This document shows, piece after piece, positions 18,850 to 28,116 of a DNA stretch of 64,000 nt. The stretch covers positions 1 to 64,000 of the forward strand of contig CAYRYD010000024.1 of assembly GCA_964428345.1 (NCBI GenBank), written 5' to 3'. The notes under the pieces were generated by a model. That model saw nothing but the letters and a program-made list of their open reading frames with translations. It ran no database searches and was not told where the DNA came from. A program made the position numbers and the translations under genes. How positions within the stretch are numbered: the first letter of the stretch is position 1; each line of letters opens with the position of its first letter. Source of the DNA: JABDMH01 sp964428345. Its GTDB lineage: Bacteria > Bacteroidota > Bacteroidia > Chitinophagales > Saprospiraceae.

Positions 18850-19389
18850 ATGGATACACAACGAAAAGTCATATTGTACATAGCCATGAGTCTCGATGGC
18901 TATATTGCCAAGCCCAACGACGATCTGAGTTTTTTAGGCATAGTCAGTCAGGAAGGTGAGGACTATGGTTATCATGATTTTATTCAGTCGGTAGATACCG
19001 TGATCGTGGGTCGAAAAACCTATGAGTGGGTGATGAAGCAGGTTCCGCAGTTTCCCCATGCAGATAAGAACGCCTACATCATTACCAGGACACCCCGTCC
19101 TTCCGTCGGCAAGACTCATTTTTACACCGGGAATCTCAAACAACTGGTGATGCGGCTGAAAAACGAGCCCGGTAAAAACATATTTTGCGACGGGGGAGCG
19201 GAAGTAGTCAACGAACTGTTAAAGGAAAACCTGATTGATGAGTTGATCATTTCGATCATTCCCATTCTGGTGGGTGATGGAACCAGACTTTTCTTTGATG
19301 GACGGCCCGAACAAGGAGCAAGACTCTTATCTACAAAACAGTTTGAGAAAGGATTGGTGCAGCTTCATTACAAGATGACAGACCCCTAA
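18850..19389 (+). CDS. Dihydrofolate reductase family protein (RibD C-terminal-like)
   Basis: A 179-residue cytoplasmic protein of the RibD_C/DHFR-like fold. The start VILYIAMSLDGYIAKPNDDL is the signature strand-loop of this group. The middle 'VDTVIVGRKTYEWVMKQ' and the glycine-rich 'IFCDGGAEVVNELLKENL' are expected to contact NADPH. The C-terminal strand 'LIISIIPILVGDGTRLFFDG' is also typical. It is probably an NADPH-dependent reductase of unknown substrate, not a true folate-pathway DHFR. A stand-alone gene with its own upstream region. Confidence 0.85.
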   Translation: MDTQRKVILYIAMSLDGYIAKPNDDLSFLGIVSQEGEDYGYHDFIQSVDTVIVGRKTYEWVMKQVPQFPHADKNAYIITRTPRPSVGKTHFYTGNLKQLVMRLKNEPGKNIFCDGGAEVVNELLKENLIDELIISIIPILVGDGTRLFFDGRPEQGARLLSTKQFEKGLVQLHYKMTDP

Positions 19390-19599
19390 GGTGGGACAAT
19401 TTATGTTCTTCTGATCATCGAGTGTTTGAGGGACCAGCCTGAACTGTGAATAACTACTTTCGGAATTTGCTCCAGGAAAGTGCTAATATTGACAAAAGCT
19501 TGAGAATATTTTCCGTTCCTTGTCCAGTTCGGGCCGGATCATTTGTTATAGGGTTGTATTTGATACATTCAGTTACAGATTAAATTAAAATTTTAACAA

Positions 19600-19962
19600 A
19601 TGGACGAATTCATGTTAATTTTCAGGCACCAGGATGGTCAGAAAGTGGCCTCACCCGAACAGATTCAGGTTTGGATGAAACAAACGATGGACTGGATCGG
19701 CGGTATCGCTGCCCAGAACAAATATGTGGCCGGCAATGGTTTACCTTTCGACGATGCCCGGGTGGTACGGACAACAAACCAAAAGAAAGTGGTGGTTAAC
19801 GGACCTTTTGGGGATATTAAGGAAACGATCGGGGGGTATATTATCGTGAAAGCAGATTCCGTCGAGGAAGCGGTGGAATTTGCAAAAGGTTCTCCCGTGC
19901 TCCAGGGCGAAGGCAACAGCGTGGAAGTACGGAAAATTGCCCGGGGTGACGGTACACACTAG
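19600..19962 (+). CDS. YciI-like (YCII) domain protein, DGPF family
   Basis: A 120-residue ferredoxin-like alpha/beta protein of the YCII/DGPF family. It starts MDEFMLIFRHQDG and has the NGPFGDIKETIGGYIIV motif (NGPF here, DGPF in most relatives), then a C-terminal helix 'SVEEAVEFAKGSPVL' and strand SVEVRKIA. Activity is unproven for most members. In many bacteria YCII genes sit beside an ECF sigma factor of the type that follows here, and they are probably linked to it. A strong terminator lies between the two genes. Confidence 0.85.
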   Translation: MDEFMLIFRHQDGQKVASPEQIQVWMKQTMDWIGGIAAQNKYVAGNGLPFDDARVVRTTNQKKVVVNGPFGDIKETIGGYIIVKADSVEEAVEFAKGSPVLQGEGNSVEVRKIARGDGTH

Positions 19963-19970
19963 CATTGAGT

Positions 19971-19996
19971 AAGCCTCTCACAGGGAGGCTTTTTTT
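19971..19996 (+). terminator. Intrinsic terminator between YCII gene and sigma gene
   Basis: AAGCCTC (19971-19977) and GAGGCTT (19985-19991) form a perfect 7-bp stem with a 7-base loop, running into six T. It begins 9 bases after the YCII stop and ends 4 bases before the sigma-factor ATG. Sigma expression would therefore depend on readthrough or another promoter. Confidence 0.8.
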
Positions 19997-20000
19997 GTAT

Positions 20001-21218
20001 ATGAAACAACGAGATTTGATCCCCGATTTATTCCGAACGGAATTCCGGAAAATTACTGCGGTACTGGTCAGGCATTTCGGTATGGAGCATCTGGAAGCAG
20101 CGGAGGATATCGCCAGCGATACCTTTCTGGCAGCCCTGGAAGTCTGGACGTATAAAGGTATACCCGATAATCCGGTTGCCTGGCTTTACACTGTTGCCAA
20201 AAACAAAGCCAGAAATTACCTGAAACGACAAGCAATTTTTTCGGAAAAAATTGCCAGCCGGTATCATGAAGATCCTGGGGTGCCGGTTGAAATTGATTTA
20301 TCCGAGGACAACATTACCGACAGTCAGTTGCAAATGTTATTTGCCCTTTGTCATCCATCAATTCCGGTAGAGGCACAAATCGGCTTATCCCTTCGCATCC
20401 TTTGTGGTTTTGGTATTCAAGAAATAGCCAATGCATTTTTGACCAACCAGGAAACCATCAGCAAACGACTTTACCGGGCAAGGGAAAAATTACGCCGGGA
20501 AGCAGTACCGGTCGACTTTCCTCCGGAGATCGATCTTGATCAAAGACTGGAATCCATATTGATCACTTTATATCTGCTTTTCAATGAGGGATATTATTCG
20601 GAAAGCCGGGACTTGGTTTTGTGTCAGGAGCTTTGTCTCGAGGCGATGCGGTTGACTCAGCTGCTGGTGGAAAATCAGCGGACCAACCGGCCGCCGGTCA
20701 ATGCCTTGCTGGCATTGATGTGTTTTCACGCCAGCCGGTTTCCGGCCAGGAAAGATGGCAATGGAGAGATGGTCTTATATCAGGACCAGGACGAGACACT
20801 TTGGAATCACGAATTGATCGCCAGGGGGGCATTTTATCTCCGGCAGGCTGCTCAGGGTGACCGGCTTTCCAAATATCATCTTGAAGCAGCCATTGCCTGG
20901 TGGCATACGATCAAGGATGATACGGAAGAGAAGTGGGAGAATATCCTGCAGCTTTACAATCAGCTGTTGGAAATCGACTACTCACCCATTGCGGCTCTCA
21001 ACCGTACCTATGCCCTTTCCAAAATCAATGGTAAAGCAGAAGCGATCCGGGAAGCTGAAAAGCTGCATTTAATCGACAATCACTATTACCATACCTTGCT
21101 TGGCGAACTTTACAAGGGCATTAATGCTCAGAAATCGGACTGGCATTTTAAACAGGCCCTTGAGCTCGCTAAAACCAACGCTGACCGGACGGCCATTGTC
21201 AGGCTGACAGCCAAATAA
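20001..21218 (+). CDS. ECF-type RNA polymerase sigma factor with DUF6596 C-terminal extension
   Basis: A 405-residue sigma factor. I chose ATG 20001; the in-frame TTG at 19965 lies before the terminator. Region 2 is about 1-70 ('VLVRHFGMEHLEAAEDIASDTF', 'NPVAWLYTVAKNKARNYLKR'), and region 4 is about 105-175 with HTH 'GIQEIANAFLTNQETISKRL'. A long helical C-terminal extension (about 180-405, 'YLLFNEGYYSES', 'LIARGAFYLRQAAQG', TPR-like end) is typical of the DUF6596/SigJ-like group that pairs with YCII genes. This extension probably controls activity in place of a classical anti-sigma factor. Confidence 0.88.
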   Translation: MKQRDLIPDLFRTEFRKITAVLVRHFGMEHLEAAEDIASDTFLAALEVWTYKGIPDNPVAWLYTVAKNKARNYLKRQAIFSEKIASRYHEDPGVPVEIDLSEDNITDSQLQMLFALCHPSIPVEAQIGLSLRILCGFGIQEIANAFLTNQETISKRLYRAREKLRREAVPVDFPPEIDLDQRLESILITLYLLFNEGYYSESRDLVLCQELCLEAMRLTQLLVENQRTNRPPVNALLALMCFHASRFPARKDGNGEMVLYQDQDETLWNHELIARGAFYLRQAAQGDRLSKYHLEAAIAWWHTIKDDTEEKWENILQLYNQLLEIDYSPIAALNRTYALSKINGKAEAIREAEKLHLIDNHYYHTLLGELYKGINAQKSDWHFKQALELAKTNADRTAIVRLTAK

Positions 21219-21959
21219 GCTTATATAGCGATCTGAAAGAGAGATCTGGCCGGTCAAATTTTCGCGGGTGCCCTTGTCAGAAAGAATGATCTGGAAAATT
21301 TCTGTGAGAAATGTTTGGTTGGTTTATGGTTGATCGTTCAGCTCATCAATATCATTTTAGGAAAAACCGGACTTTTCGTCAGGATAGATTTCAACTATTT
21401 GAGGTTGCTCTCGTCTATCAGATAAAAACCAAAACCTGGAAAGAAAAATCAGGATGCTCCCGGGTGGTTTCGGGAAGTCATCGGTTAACACTAATTTGAT
21501 GGTTGTGAAAATGCTCGCATTAAATCGAGATACCCGAATCAATATCAGGATCACGTATCGTCTCTGAATGCATAAATAATACCAGCAATTGAAAAAATAG
21601 TAAAGGGATCTTTATTCGGACTAGTATAATATTGATGTCAATTATTGACAATTTTAAATAAACTGCTATGCATTCTTAAAGTCAACCTCAATAATATAGA
21701 GGTAAAGTGAACGTGAAAGCTCTTGTGATTTATCGGAACTGATGCCGGCAGAGTCATTTTAAGAAATAGCGCCTTTCATCATTCCTATCGCCTGGTTAGC
21801 GATGATTCCCTATTGTATGAAGGTGGAAATGACGATGCCGGTTCAGTTCTTTGGGCCTGGTCTGCCTGATTTTGTTATCGTACCACGGGTGTGGGCTGGT
21901 ATGTAAAACCTCGGATTCTAGTTCTCATTAGATTTAATTCAGATTCAGTATTAGTGAAA
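21219..21959. other. 740-base gene-free region before the aspartyl protease gene
   Basis: No credible gene. The short ORFs on either strand have no family resemblance. A perfect 15-bp palindrome TGTCAATTATTGACA lies at 21636-21650 in an AT-rich stretch and may be a regulator site. The last 50 bases (21909-21959) resemble the leader of the M20 peptidase gene. Confidence 0.4.
21909..21959 (+). promoter_or_regulatory. Leader segment shared with the M20 peptidase gene (copy 2)
   Basis: Contains TTAGATTTAA, AGATTCA and TATT in the same order and almost the same spacing as 10852-10900. TAGATTTA starts 31 bases before the ATG in both copies. It could be a duplicated promoter and leader. Confidence 0.3.
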
Positions 21960-22919
21960 ATGAAAGTCATACTCATAATTTGGCTTTGTTGGTTTGCAGG
22001 ATTACCCTCATCAGCGGATTGTACCCGTATCCCATTTGAACTGATTCAAAAAATGATCGTTGTAAGGGCAATCATCAATGGTGTAGCCGGCAATTTTATT
22101 GTTGATACCGGAGTGTCAGGTTTAGTATTGAATAATCAGCATTTTAGAGGCCGGGATTCAAACAGACAATTTTGTAGTGTGTTGGGTGAAATAAGTCCAA
22201 TGGAAGTTAACTATGTGGACCTGGAATTAGGCGCGTTTGTTAAGAAGAATATGTATGCTGAGATTATCCCGCTGAATATTTCAATTACAGAAAGGCAGAT
22301 AGTGATTATTGGATTGATTGGTTGCAATGTATTTCGTAATTCTACGTTACTGATCGACTATGAGCAGGAGCAGTTGGTGATTTGTGAACCGCAAAAAGGC
22401 AATGGGGAGCTAACTTCAAATTTTAATGCCTATGGTGGGAAAGATGAAATACCCATAACCTTTGATCTCTGTTTTACCGGTCAGCTTCCCTATATCCGTT
22501 TGAAGGCCGGAGTGTTCGTGCTTAAACTTATCCTTGATACCGGAGCTGGAATTACCGTTATCGATGAGAACTATAAGGGGAAATGGCAGATTTCCCTGGT
22601 GGAAGAAATTGTGGTTGGTAGCCTGGGACAGAAACCATATAGATCAGAGAAATTCTTGCTGGATGGATTTCAGATGGGAGAGCGGTATTTTAAAATGAAA
22701 GCGATCTTTTTTAATATGACACCAGTCAACCAAAGGATTGCCGGGCCGGATATTGATGGCATTGCTGGCTATGAGCTGCTCAATGCCTTCAAAACGTTGA
22801 TCGATTTCAGAAAACGGAAAGTGTACCTTTGGCCGGGAAGCCGCAAATTACTGGCAACCTGGAGTTCGGTGGATGCAACGATGCAAGAATATAAGCAATC
22901 TGACGAGAAGAATCATTAG
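21960..22919 (+). CDS. Retropepsin-like aspartyl protease, secreted
   Basis: A 319-residue protein. I chose the ATG at 21960 because it opens a signal peptide (MKVILIIWLCWFAGLPSSAD); the GTG at 21891 adds an unlikely leader. Two clan AA aspartyl protease half-sites are visible, FIVDTGVSGLVLN near residue 45 and LILDTGAGITVID near residue 190. Each has the DTG catalytic triplet, so one chain may form a pepsin-like pseudo-dimer. This matches the retropepsin-like/PDZ-less aspartyl proteases of Bacteroidota. Substrate unknown; location periplasmic or extracellular. Confidence 0.8.
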   Translation: MKVILIIWLCWFAGLPSSADCTRIPFELIQKMIVVRAIINGVAGNFIVDTGVSGLVLNNQHFRGRDSNRQFCSVLGEISPMEVNYVDLELGAFVKKNMYAEIIPLNISITERQIVIIGLIGCNVFRNSTLLIDYEQEQLVICEPQKGNGELTSNFNAYGGKDEIPITFDLCFTGQLPYIRLKAGVFVLKLILDTGAGITVIDENYKGKWQISLVEEIVVGSLGQKPYRSEKFLLDGFQMGERYFKMKAIFFNMTPVNQRIAGPDIDGIAGYELLNAFKTLIDFRKRKVYLWPGSRKLLATWSSVDATMQEYKQSDEKNH

Positions 22920-23039
22920 CAGTTTTTTATGGTGTATTTATGACATTGGTGAATCTATCTGCATTGGCTTTGATGGGACTGATAATCCTGATTAAGTGCA
23001 AATTTGCTTAACTTGTCACCGATTCCTCAAGGCGATCTG

Positions 23040-24965
23040 ATGCAAGAAAGTGGTTCAAATTCAGACCATCCAGCCCGAACTCCGTCTGATGATGGCTTTA
23101 TAAGACGGGTGGAGCAGGAAGTGGCATCCAACTTCCGGAATGAGCAGTTCAGCGTGGAGGAACTGGCTCAACGGTTGCATCTGAGCCGTTCTCAACTGCA
23201 TCGCAAATTGAAGCAGGCCACCGGTCAGTCGGCCAATCAGTTTATTCGCGAGTATCGTTTGCTGCAGGCAGCAGAACTCCTGAAGGAGGAAGATCTCACT
23301 GTTGCGGAAATTGCCTTTGAGGTGGGTTTCGGAAGTCCCAGTTATTTTACCACATGTTTCAGCGATCACTTTGGCTATCCTCCGGGGGAGGCCAGACGCA
23401 AACTGAATGAGGTATTGCCACCGGTCGGGGGGTTGGATAAGTCAGATTCCAGTCAGTCGTTCCCAAAAAACCAATCGATCAGAAAATGGTTATTGGCGGT
23501 GGTGCTGATTGCCGGATCGTTTCTGATTTTCAAAGCATTTCAACAGACGGTCGTTGCAAATAGTGAAAACAGTGATGCTCCGGGGTCTGATCGATCGATC
23601 GCGGTGTTACCCTTTACCAACCTGAATGATGATTCGGAAAATGAGTATTTCAGCAACGGGGTGGTGGGAGCCATCAACCGGCATCTATCGCAGATCGGCG
23701 ACTTAAAAGTCATATCGCTTACCTCCACCGGCCGGTATCAAAAGAGCGGCAAAACGGCCAGAGAGATTGGAGAAGAGCTCAAGGTCTCCAATTTACTGGA
23801 AGGAAGTATACAGCGTTACCAGGACATTGTGCGGATGGAGGTGCGATTGATTGATGCAGGTACGGAAAGGCAGATATGGGCTGAAAACTATGACCGGCAA
23901 TTGGAGGATATTTTTAAAACCCAAAGTGAGATCGCAGAGCAGGTTGCCCTGGTATTGAGAGCCACCTTGTCACCGGAGGAAAAGAAAGAGCTGTTCCGGA
24001 AGTCGACTGACAATTCAGAGGCCTATGATCTTTACCTGAAGGGAGTATATGAACAACGAACCTTTACGAGGGGAGGCATCTATCGGTCCAGTGAATATTT
24101 CAGAAAGGCGATCGATCTGGACTCCGGTTACGCATTGGCCTATGTGGGACTGGCAGCGAGTTATATCTTAAAGGCCAGCATCTTTGGAGCGGAGATGAGT
24201 ACCAGGGAGGCGATGACCCTGGCAAAACCGTTACTGGACAAGGCACTGACGTTCGAACCGGATCTTGAAGAGGCTCGATACTGGAATGGGTTTTATTTAT
24301 TGTATAATAACTGGGATTGGGAAGGCGCGGAAAAAGAGTATAAGAAGGCGATTGTCACCAAAAATCCGGATGCATTATGCCTTTATGCCGATCTGCTGAA
24401 CTTCACCAGGAGGCACCAGGAAGCATTGACCCTCTGTGAGCAATTGCAACAGATCGAGCCCTATTATCCCAATAACCGGATGATCCTGACACTCTGTTAT
24501 CTGGAAAGGTATGACGAAGCGACAGAGTACGCTCAGGCACGTCTGCGATTGTTTAGTAATTACTCTACCCTCGAGAATTACGGTTTCCTGCTTCTAAACA
24601 TTGGCAAGTACGATGAGGCCATCGAAATGTTTCAGCGGGTTGTGGATATTGAGGGCATCCGGTATCCCCGGGTTCTGGGATGGATGGGAGCGACTTATGC
24701 CCGGTCCGGTCAACCGGAGAAGGCCATGGAGTTATTGGAAGAATTGCAAAGCGAGGTGATTCCAACGAATGCCGGTTCTCCTCACTTTTTTATGGCCGTA
24801 ATTCATGCAGCTTTGGGTGAGGAGGAAGCGGCATTGGTCGCCCTGCAAAAAGCTTATGAGTTTCATGAGATGGAGATGCCCTGGCTGAAAAGTGAGCCTC
24901 AGTTTTACAACCTGCACGACCAGCCTCCCTTTCAGGAATTACTCGACAAGGTCGGACTTCAGTAG
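23040..24965 (+). CDS. AraC-HTH / membrane / TolB-like / TPR regulator
   Basis: A 641-residue multidomain protein; ATG 23040 preferred over the TTG at 23004. In order: an AraC-type HTH (about 20-115, 'FSVEELAQRLHLSRSQLHRK', 'TVAEIAFEVGFGSPSYF'), one membrane segment (about 143-163), a TolB-N/FlgO-like domain like those of CyaD-type cyclases (about 178-300, SIAVLPFTNLNDD), and TPR repeats (about 310-640). The HTH is cytoplasmic and the TPR part is probably periplasmic, making a one-component membrane sensor. The next gene is an outer-membrane receptor and could be a target. No cyclase domain is present. Confidence 0.85.
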   Translation: MQESGSNSDHPARTPSDDGFIRRVEQEVASNFRNEQFSVEELAQRLHLSRSQLHRKLKQATGQSANQFIREYRLLQAAELLKEEDLTVAEIAFEVGFGSPSYFTTCFSDHFGYPPGEARRKLNEVLPPVGGLDKSDSSQSFPKNQSIRKWLLAVVLIAGSFLIFKAFQQTVVANSENSDAPGSDRSIAVLPFTNLNDDSENEYFSNGVVGAINRHLSQIGDLKVISLTSTGRYQKSGKTAREIGEELKVSNLLEGSIQRYQDIVRMEVRLIDAGTERQIWAENYDRQLEDIFKTQSEIAEQVALVLRATLSPEEKKELFRKSTDNSEAYDLYLKGVYEQRTFTRGGIYRSSEYFRKAIDLDSGYALAYVGLAASYILKASIFGAEMSTREAMTLAKPLLDKALTFEPDLEEARYWNGFYLLYNNWDWEGAEKEYKKAIVTKNPDALCLYADLLNFTRRHQEALTLCEQLQQIEPYYPNNRMILTLCYLERYDEATEYAQARLRLFSNYSTLENYGFLLLNIGKYDEAIEMFQRVVDIEGIRYPRVLGWMGATYARSGQPEKAMELLEELQSEVIPTNAGSPHFFMAVIHAALGEEEAALVALQKAYEFHEMEMPWLKSEPQFYNLHDQPPFQELLDKVGLQ

Positions 24966-25462
24966 TTGGAAACCAGGAAGATGATGAGTAACTTCTTACC
25001 ACCATGGTCATGTTGAAAAATGGTGTTTTCAAGTATGGGCTATTTCGAACATATCTTATCATTATCAATGGACTTCAAAAGGACCTGTTATGAAGATCCA
25101 TGAATTATCACTTCAGGAAACGGAAGAAATTGTGTCATAGATCACTACCCATCTGGTGTTTAATTCCTGGCACTTCCTGGTTTTGAAAAGTAATGCTTAA
25201 GGTCGGCTTCGTGCCGGCTTGAGATTGCGGCAATCAGCCCGGGACCGTATTCACCAAGTCTGAAACGCACTTTCAGCACAGGATGCAACAAATCTGCATG
25301 TCACTGCAACATCTTTTAAAGGGTTCCCCAAAATCTTTAAACAATCGGCAACATGAACGTTCATTGCCATCCCTGGCAGGCACTCATCTTTGCAAAGACA
25401 ACCCGATTGATCGATTGGTAACAGCAAATACCGGTCGATGCCAAATTGAAAAACTATGAAAA
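24966..25462. other. 497-base gene-free region before the receptor gene
   Basis: No gene recognised. Two adjacent hairpins stand out: 25200-25220 (8-bp stem with a TTCGT loop) and 25223-25235 (GATTG-CGG-CAATC). Neither is followed by a T run, so they may be part of a leader RNA of the receptor gene. Confidence 0.35.
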
Positions 25463-27943
25463 ATGGATGGCTTGAATATTAACCAAAACACGAACCCGGT
25501 GAAACCCCGGAAAGCGTCAGCCTTCGATCGAAAGAAGGAAATCCTGGTATTGCTGGCCCTGGTATTGGGCTTTTTCTTTTCCATGGAAGCACAGGTAAGT
25601 ATCACCGGAGCGGTAAAAACGCAGGATAACCAATCCGTACCCTTTGCCAATGTTTTGCTTTTGCACCCAAAAGACTCCTCACTCGTTTTGGGTACCATCA
25701 CGGATGAAATGGGAGCATTTATCCTGGAGGCTCAGCCTGGTACGTACCGCATCGAAGTTTCGTTGATCGGATATCAATTCATCGATCGATGGATCAACGT
25801 TGACCCTTCCGAAGAATTCCTGCCCCTTGGTGAATTTCACCTTTTGGAGGATGTACAGGAATTGAATGAGGTGGTCGTGAAAGGGCAAAAACCGGTATTT
25901 GTCAAGCAGATTGACCGGACGGTCGTCAATGTGCAAAGCAGTATGATTGGATCCGGAAATTCGGCCCTGGATGTTTTGGAGAAAAGTCCGGGGGTGGTCG
26001 TAAACCGGCAAAGTAACAGTATCGCCCTGAATGGAAAAACCGGAGTACTGATCATGATCAACAATAAGGTAACCCGTTTACCCATGGATGCCGTGGTACA
26101 GATGCTGGACGGAATGAGTGCCGCCAATATTGAAAAAGTCGAACTGATCACCTCTCCGCCTGCCAGGTATGACGCAGAAGGTGATGCCGGAATCATTCAT
26201 ATCGTGATGATCGAGCGCAGTGACATGGGCATCAATGGTAATATCGGGGCAACCCTGGGATACAACCGTGCCGAAACTCTGGGCACTAGCTTTAACCTGA
26301 ACCAACGCAGTAAACAACTGAATTCCTTCCTGAATTATTCGGTACTGCATGACCGCAACAAGCATCACTGGATCAACGAACGTTACCGGCCGGATGGCCA
26401 ATTTACCCGGTCCAATATCAGTAACAGTTTGCGGGATCCGGTTACCACGGTGCAAAACCTGCAAGCTGGCTTTGAGTATACCCTGACGGATAAAACTACG
26501 GCCAACCTGCTCCTGTCGGGATACCGGCGAAAATGGGATCTGCACGCTTCAACCGGCAATGTCAACAAGCTGGCAGCCGATTCAACTTATTATACGAATA
26601 TGACGTTGGCAGAAATCAACCGTTGGCAAAGTGCATCCGGCAGTCTTGGTCTCAATCACCGTCTGAACGACCGGCAGGAGATCAGTCTTTCGTTTGACTA
26701 TCTTTATTATCACAACAATAATCCATCGGATTATCAAAACCAGAGCAGGTACAATCAGTCACACCTGACGGAGACTGCAGTGATCGAGGTAGAAAAGTTG
26801 ACTCCGATCAATTTCAGGGTCCTCAATCTGGACTACAGCAATCGGATCAATGACCAATGGTCGATCAATGCCGGGGTCAAGGGAACGATGTCCCATTTTA
26901 CCAACGACGTCAGGGTCAGAAGACTGGTTCAGGGTGAAATGATAACGGATCCGGAATTGACCAACAGCTCCAATCTAGACGAGGAGATTCTGGCAGCATA
27001 TGGATCCTGGCAATGGCAGCCCCGTGAGCAATGGAGTGTTCAGGGTGGTTTGCGTTATGAATTTACCAACACTTATCTCAGCACTCCGGAGGAAAGCGGT
27101 TTGGTGGACCGGAAGTTTGGCAACCTTTTTCCCAGCCTGTTTATCACCCGCCGACTCGGTGAAAATCAGAGCATCCTTTTGGCTTACAGCAGGAGGATAA
27201 CCCGTCCTACCTTCAACGATATGGCACCCTTTGTCTTCTTTATTGGACCAAGTAGTTTTGTAGCGGGAAATCTTGCACTCAGGCCGGCTGTCAGTGATGG
27301 GGCAGAACTGAGTTATCAGTTGAGAAGATGGTGGGTTTCCTTCAAATACAGCTATACCAAAGATGATATCGCTTTCCTGCAGCCGGAAATCAGTCCAGGT
27401 TCCGAGGACCAGATTTTTCGTTCTCAAAACCTGAAGTACATGAAGACTATGGGGATCAATTTGACATTTCCAATGACAATAACGCCCTGGTGGGAGATGC
27501 AAAACGACGCATCGATTCACCTGCACCAATATGAGTCCCGGCACCTTATCCAAAATGTGAGCCGGACCATAAAGAGCTTTACCGTGAATACCACCAGTAC
27601 ATTCAAACTACCGCAGGACCTTTCGGTTGAGCTTTCCGGGTATTATCAATCGGCTTCGGTCTGGGGTATATCGCAATTTAAACCGATTGGTAGAATCAAT
27701 CTTGGCATCCGGAAAGAACTGAGAAATGAGGCAAGGATAACCCTGATGGTCAACGATTTGCTCAATACCTCCATCTGGAAACTGGAAACGGAGGTGGAAA
27801 GTGTTGCTGAGCGGACCTATATGGAGTATGATTGGGGAAACAGGGCTATTAGTCTTACCTTTAATCAAAATTTCGGTAACCGCAAATTGAAGACTGTGGA
27901 GATCCAGTCGGGTTCTGAATCAGAAAGAAGCCGTGTGCAATGA
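25463..27943 (+). CDS. Outer-membrane receptor, CarboxypepD_reg-like plus OMP_b-brl_3 barrel
   Basis: An 826-residue TonB-dependent-receptor-like protein. A long N-terminus precedes the signal peptide hydrophobic core (about 27-43, cut near EAQ). A carboxypeptidase-regulatory-like beta sandwich follows (about 45-130, 'VSITGAVKTQDNQSVPFANV'), then a plug-like domain (about 140-250, 'NSALDVLEKSPGVVVNRQ', IEKVELITSPPARYDAEGDAGII), then the beta-barrel family 3 domain to the C-terminus. No SusD partner is next to it, so it is not an obvious polysaccharide utilisation locus. Ligand unknown. The HTH-TPR regulator gene upstream may control it. Confidence 0.88.
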   Translation: MDGLNINQNTNPVKPRKASAFDRKKEILVLLALVLGFFFSMEAQVSITGAVKTQDNQSVPFANVLLLHPKDSSLVLGTITDEMGAFILEAQPGTYRIEVSLIGYQFIDRWINVDPSEEFLPLGEFHLLEDVQELNEVVVKGQKPVFVKQIDRTVVNVQSSMIGSGNSALDVLEKSPGVVVNRQSNSIALNGKTGVLIMINNKVTRLPMDAVVQMLDGMSAANIEKVELITSPPARYDAEGDAGIIHIVMIERSDMGINGNIGATLGYNRAETLGTSFNLNQRSKQLNSFLNYSVLHDRNKHHWINERYRPDGQFTRSNISNSLRDPVTTVQNLQAGFEYTLTDKTTANLLLSGYRRKWDLHASTGNVNKLAADSTYYTNMTLAEINRWQSASGSLGLNHRLNDRQEISLSFDYLYYHNNNPSDYQNQSRYNQSHLTETAVIEVEKLTPINFRVLNLDYSNRINDQWSINAGVKGTMSHFTNDVRVRRLVQGEMITDPELTNSSNLDEEILAAYGSWQWQPREQWSVQGGLRYEFTNTYLSTPEESGLVDRKFGNLFPSLFITRRLGENQSILLAYSRRITRPTFNDMAPFVFFIGPSSFVAGNLALRPAVSDGAELSYQLRRWWVSFKYSYTKDDIAFLQPEISPGSEDQIFRSQNLKYMKTMGINLTFPMTITPWWEMQNDASIHLHQYESRHLIQNVSRTIKSFTVNTTSTFKLPQDLSVELSGYYQSASVWGISQFKPIGRINLGIRKELRNEARITLMVNDLLNTSIWKLETEVESVAERTYMEYDWGNRAISLTFNQNFGNRKLKTVEIQSGSESERSRVQ

Positions 27944-28116
27944 CCCATGGAGATCTGACCTCCCTGCCAGTTCAGAAAAGTGAAGAATAGAGAATCGTTG
28001 CGCGTCTGAAAAGAAATCTAATCTCTATTGGATAATTAGCTCTAAATTCGAATGAGTGAATTAACGAAGCTGAGAGGGAAGGGTACCCCTTAAAAACTAA
28101 ACGGATTTTAAATCGC

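Noticed and set aside
21311..21499. 62-codon plus-strand ORF in the 740-base gap
   Set aside because: No signal peptide, domain or recognisable sequence pattern, and the start lacks a promoter-like box.
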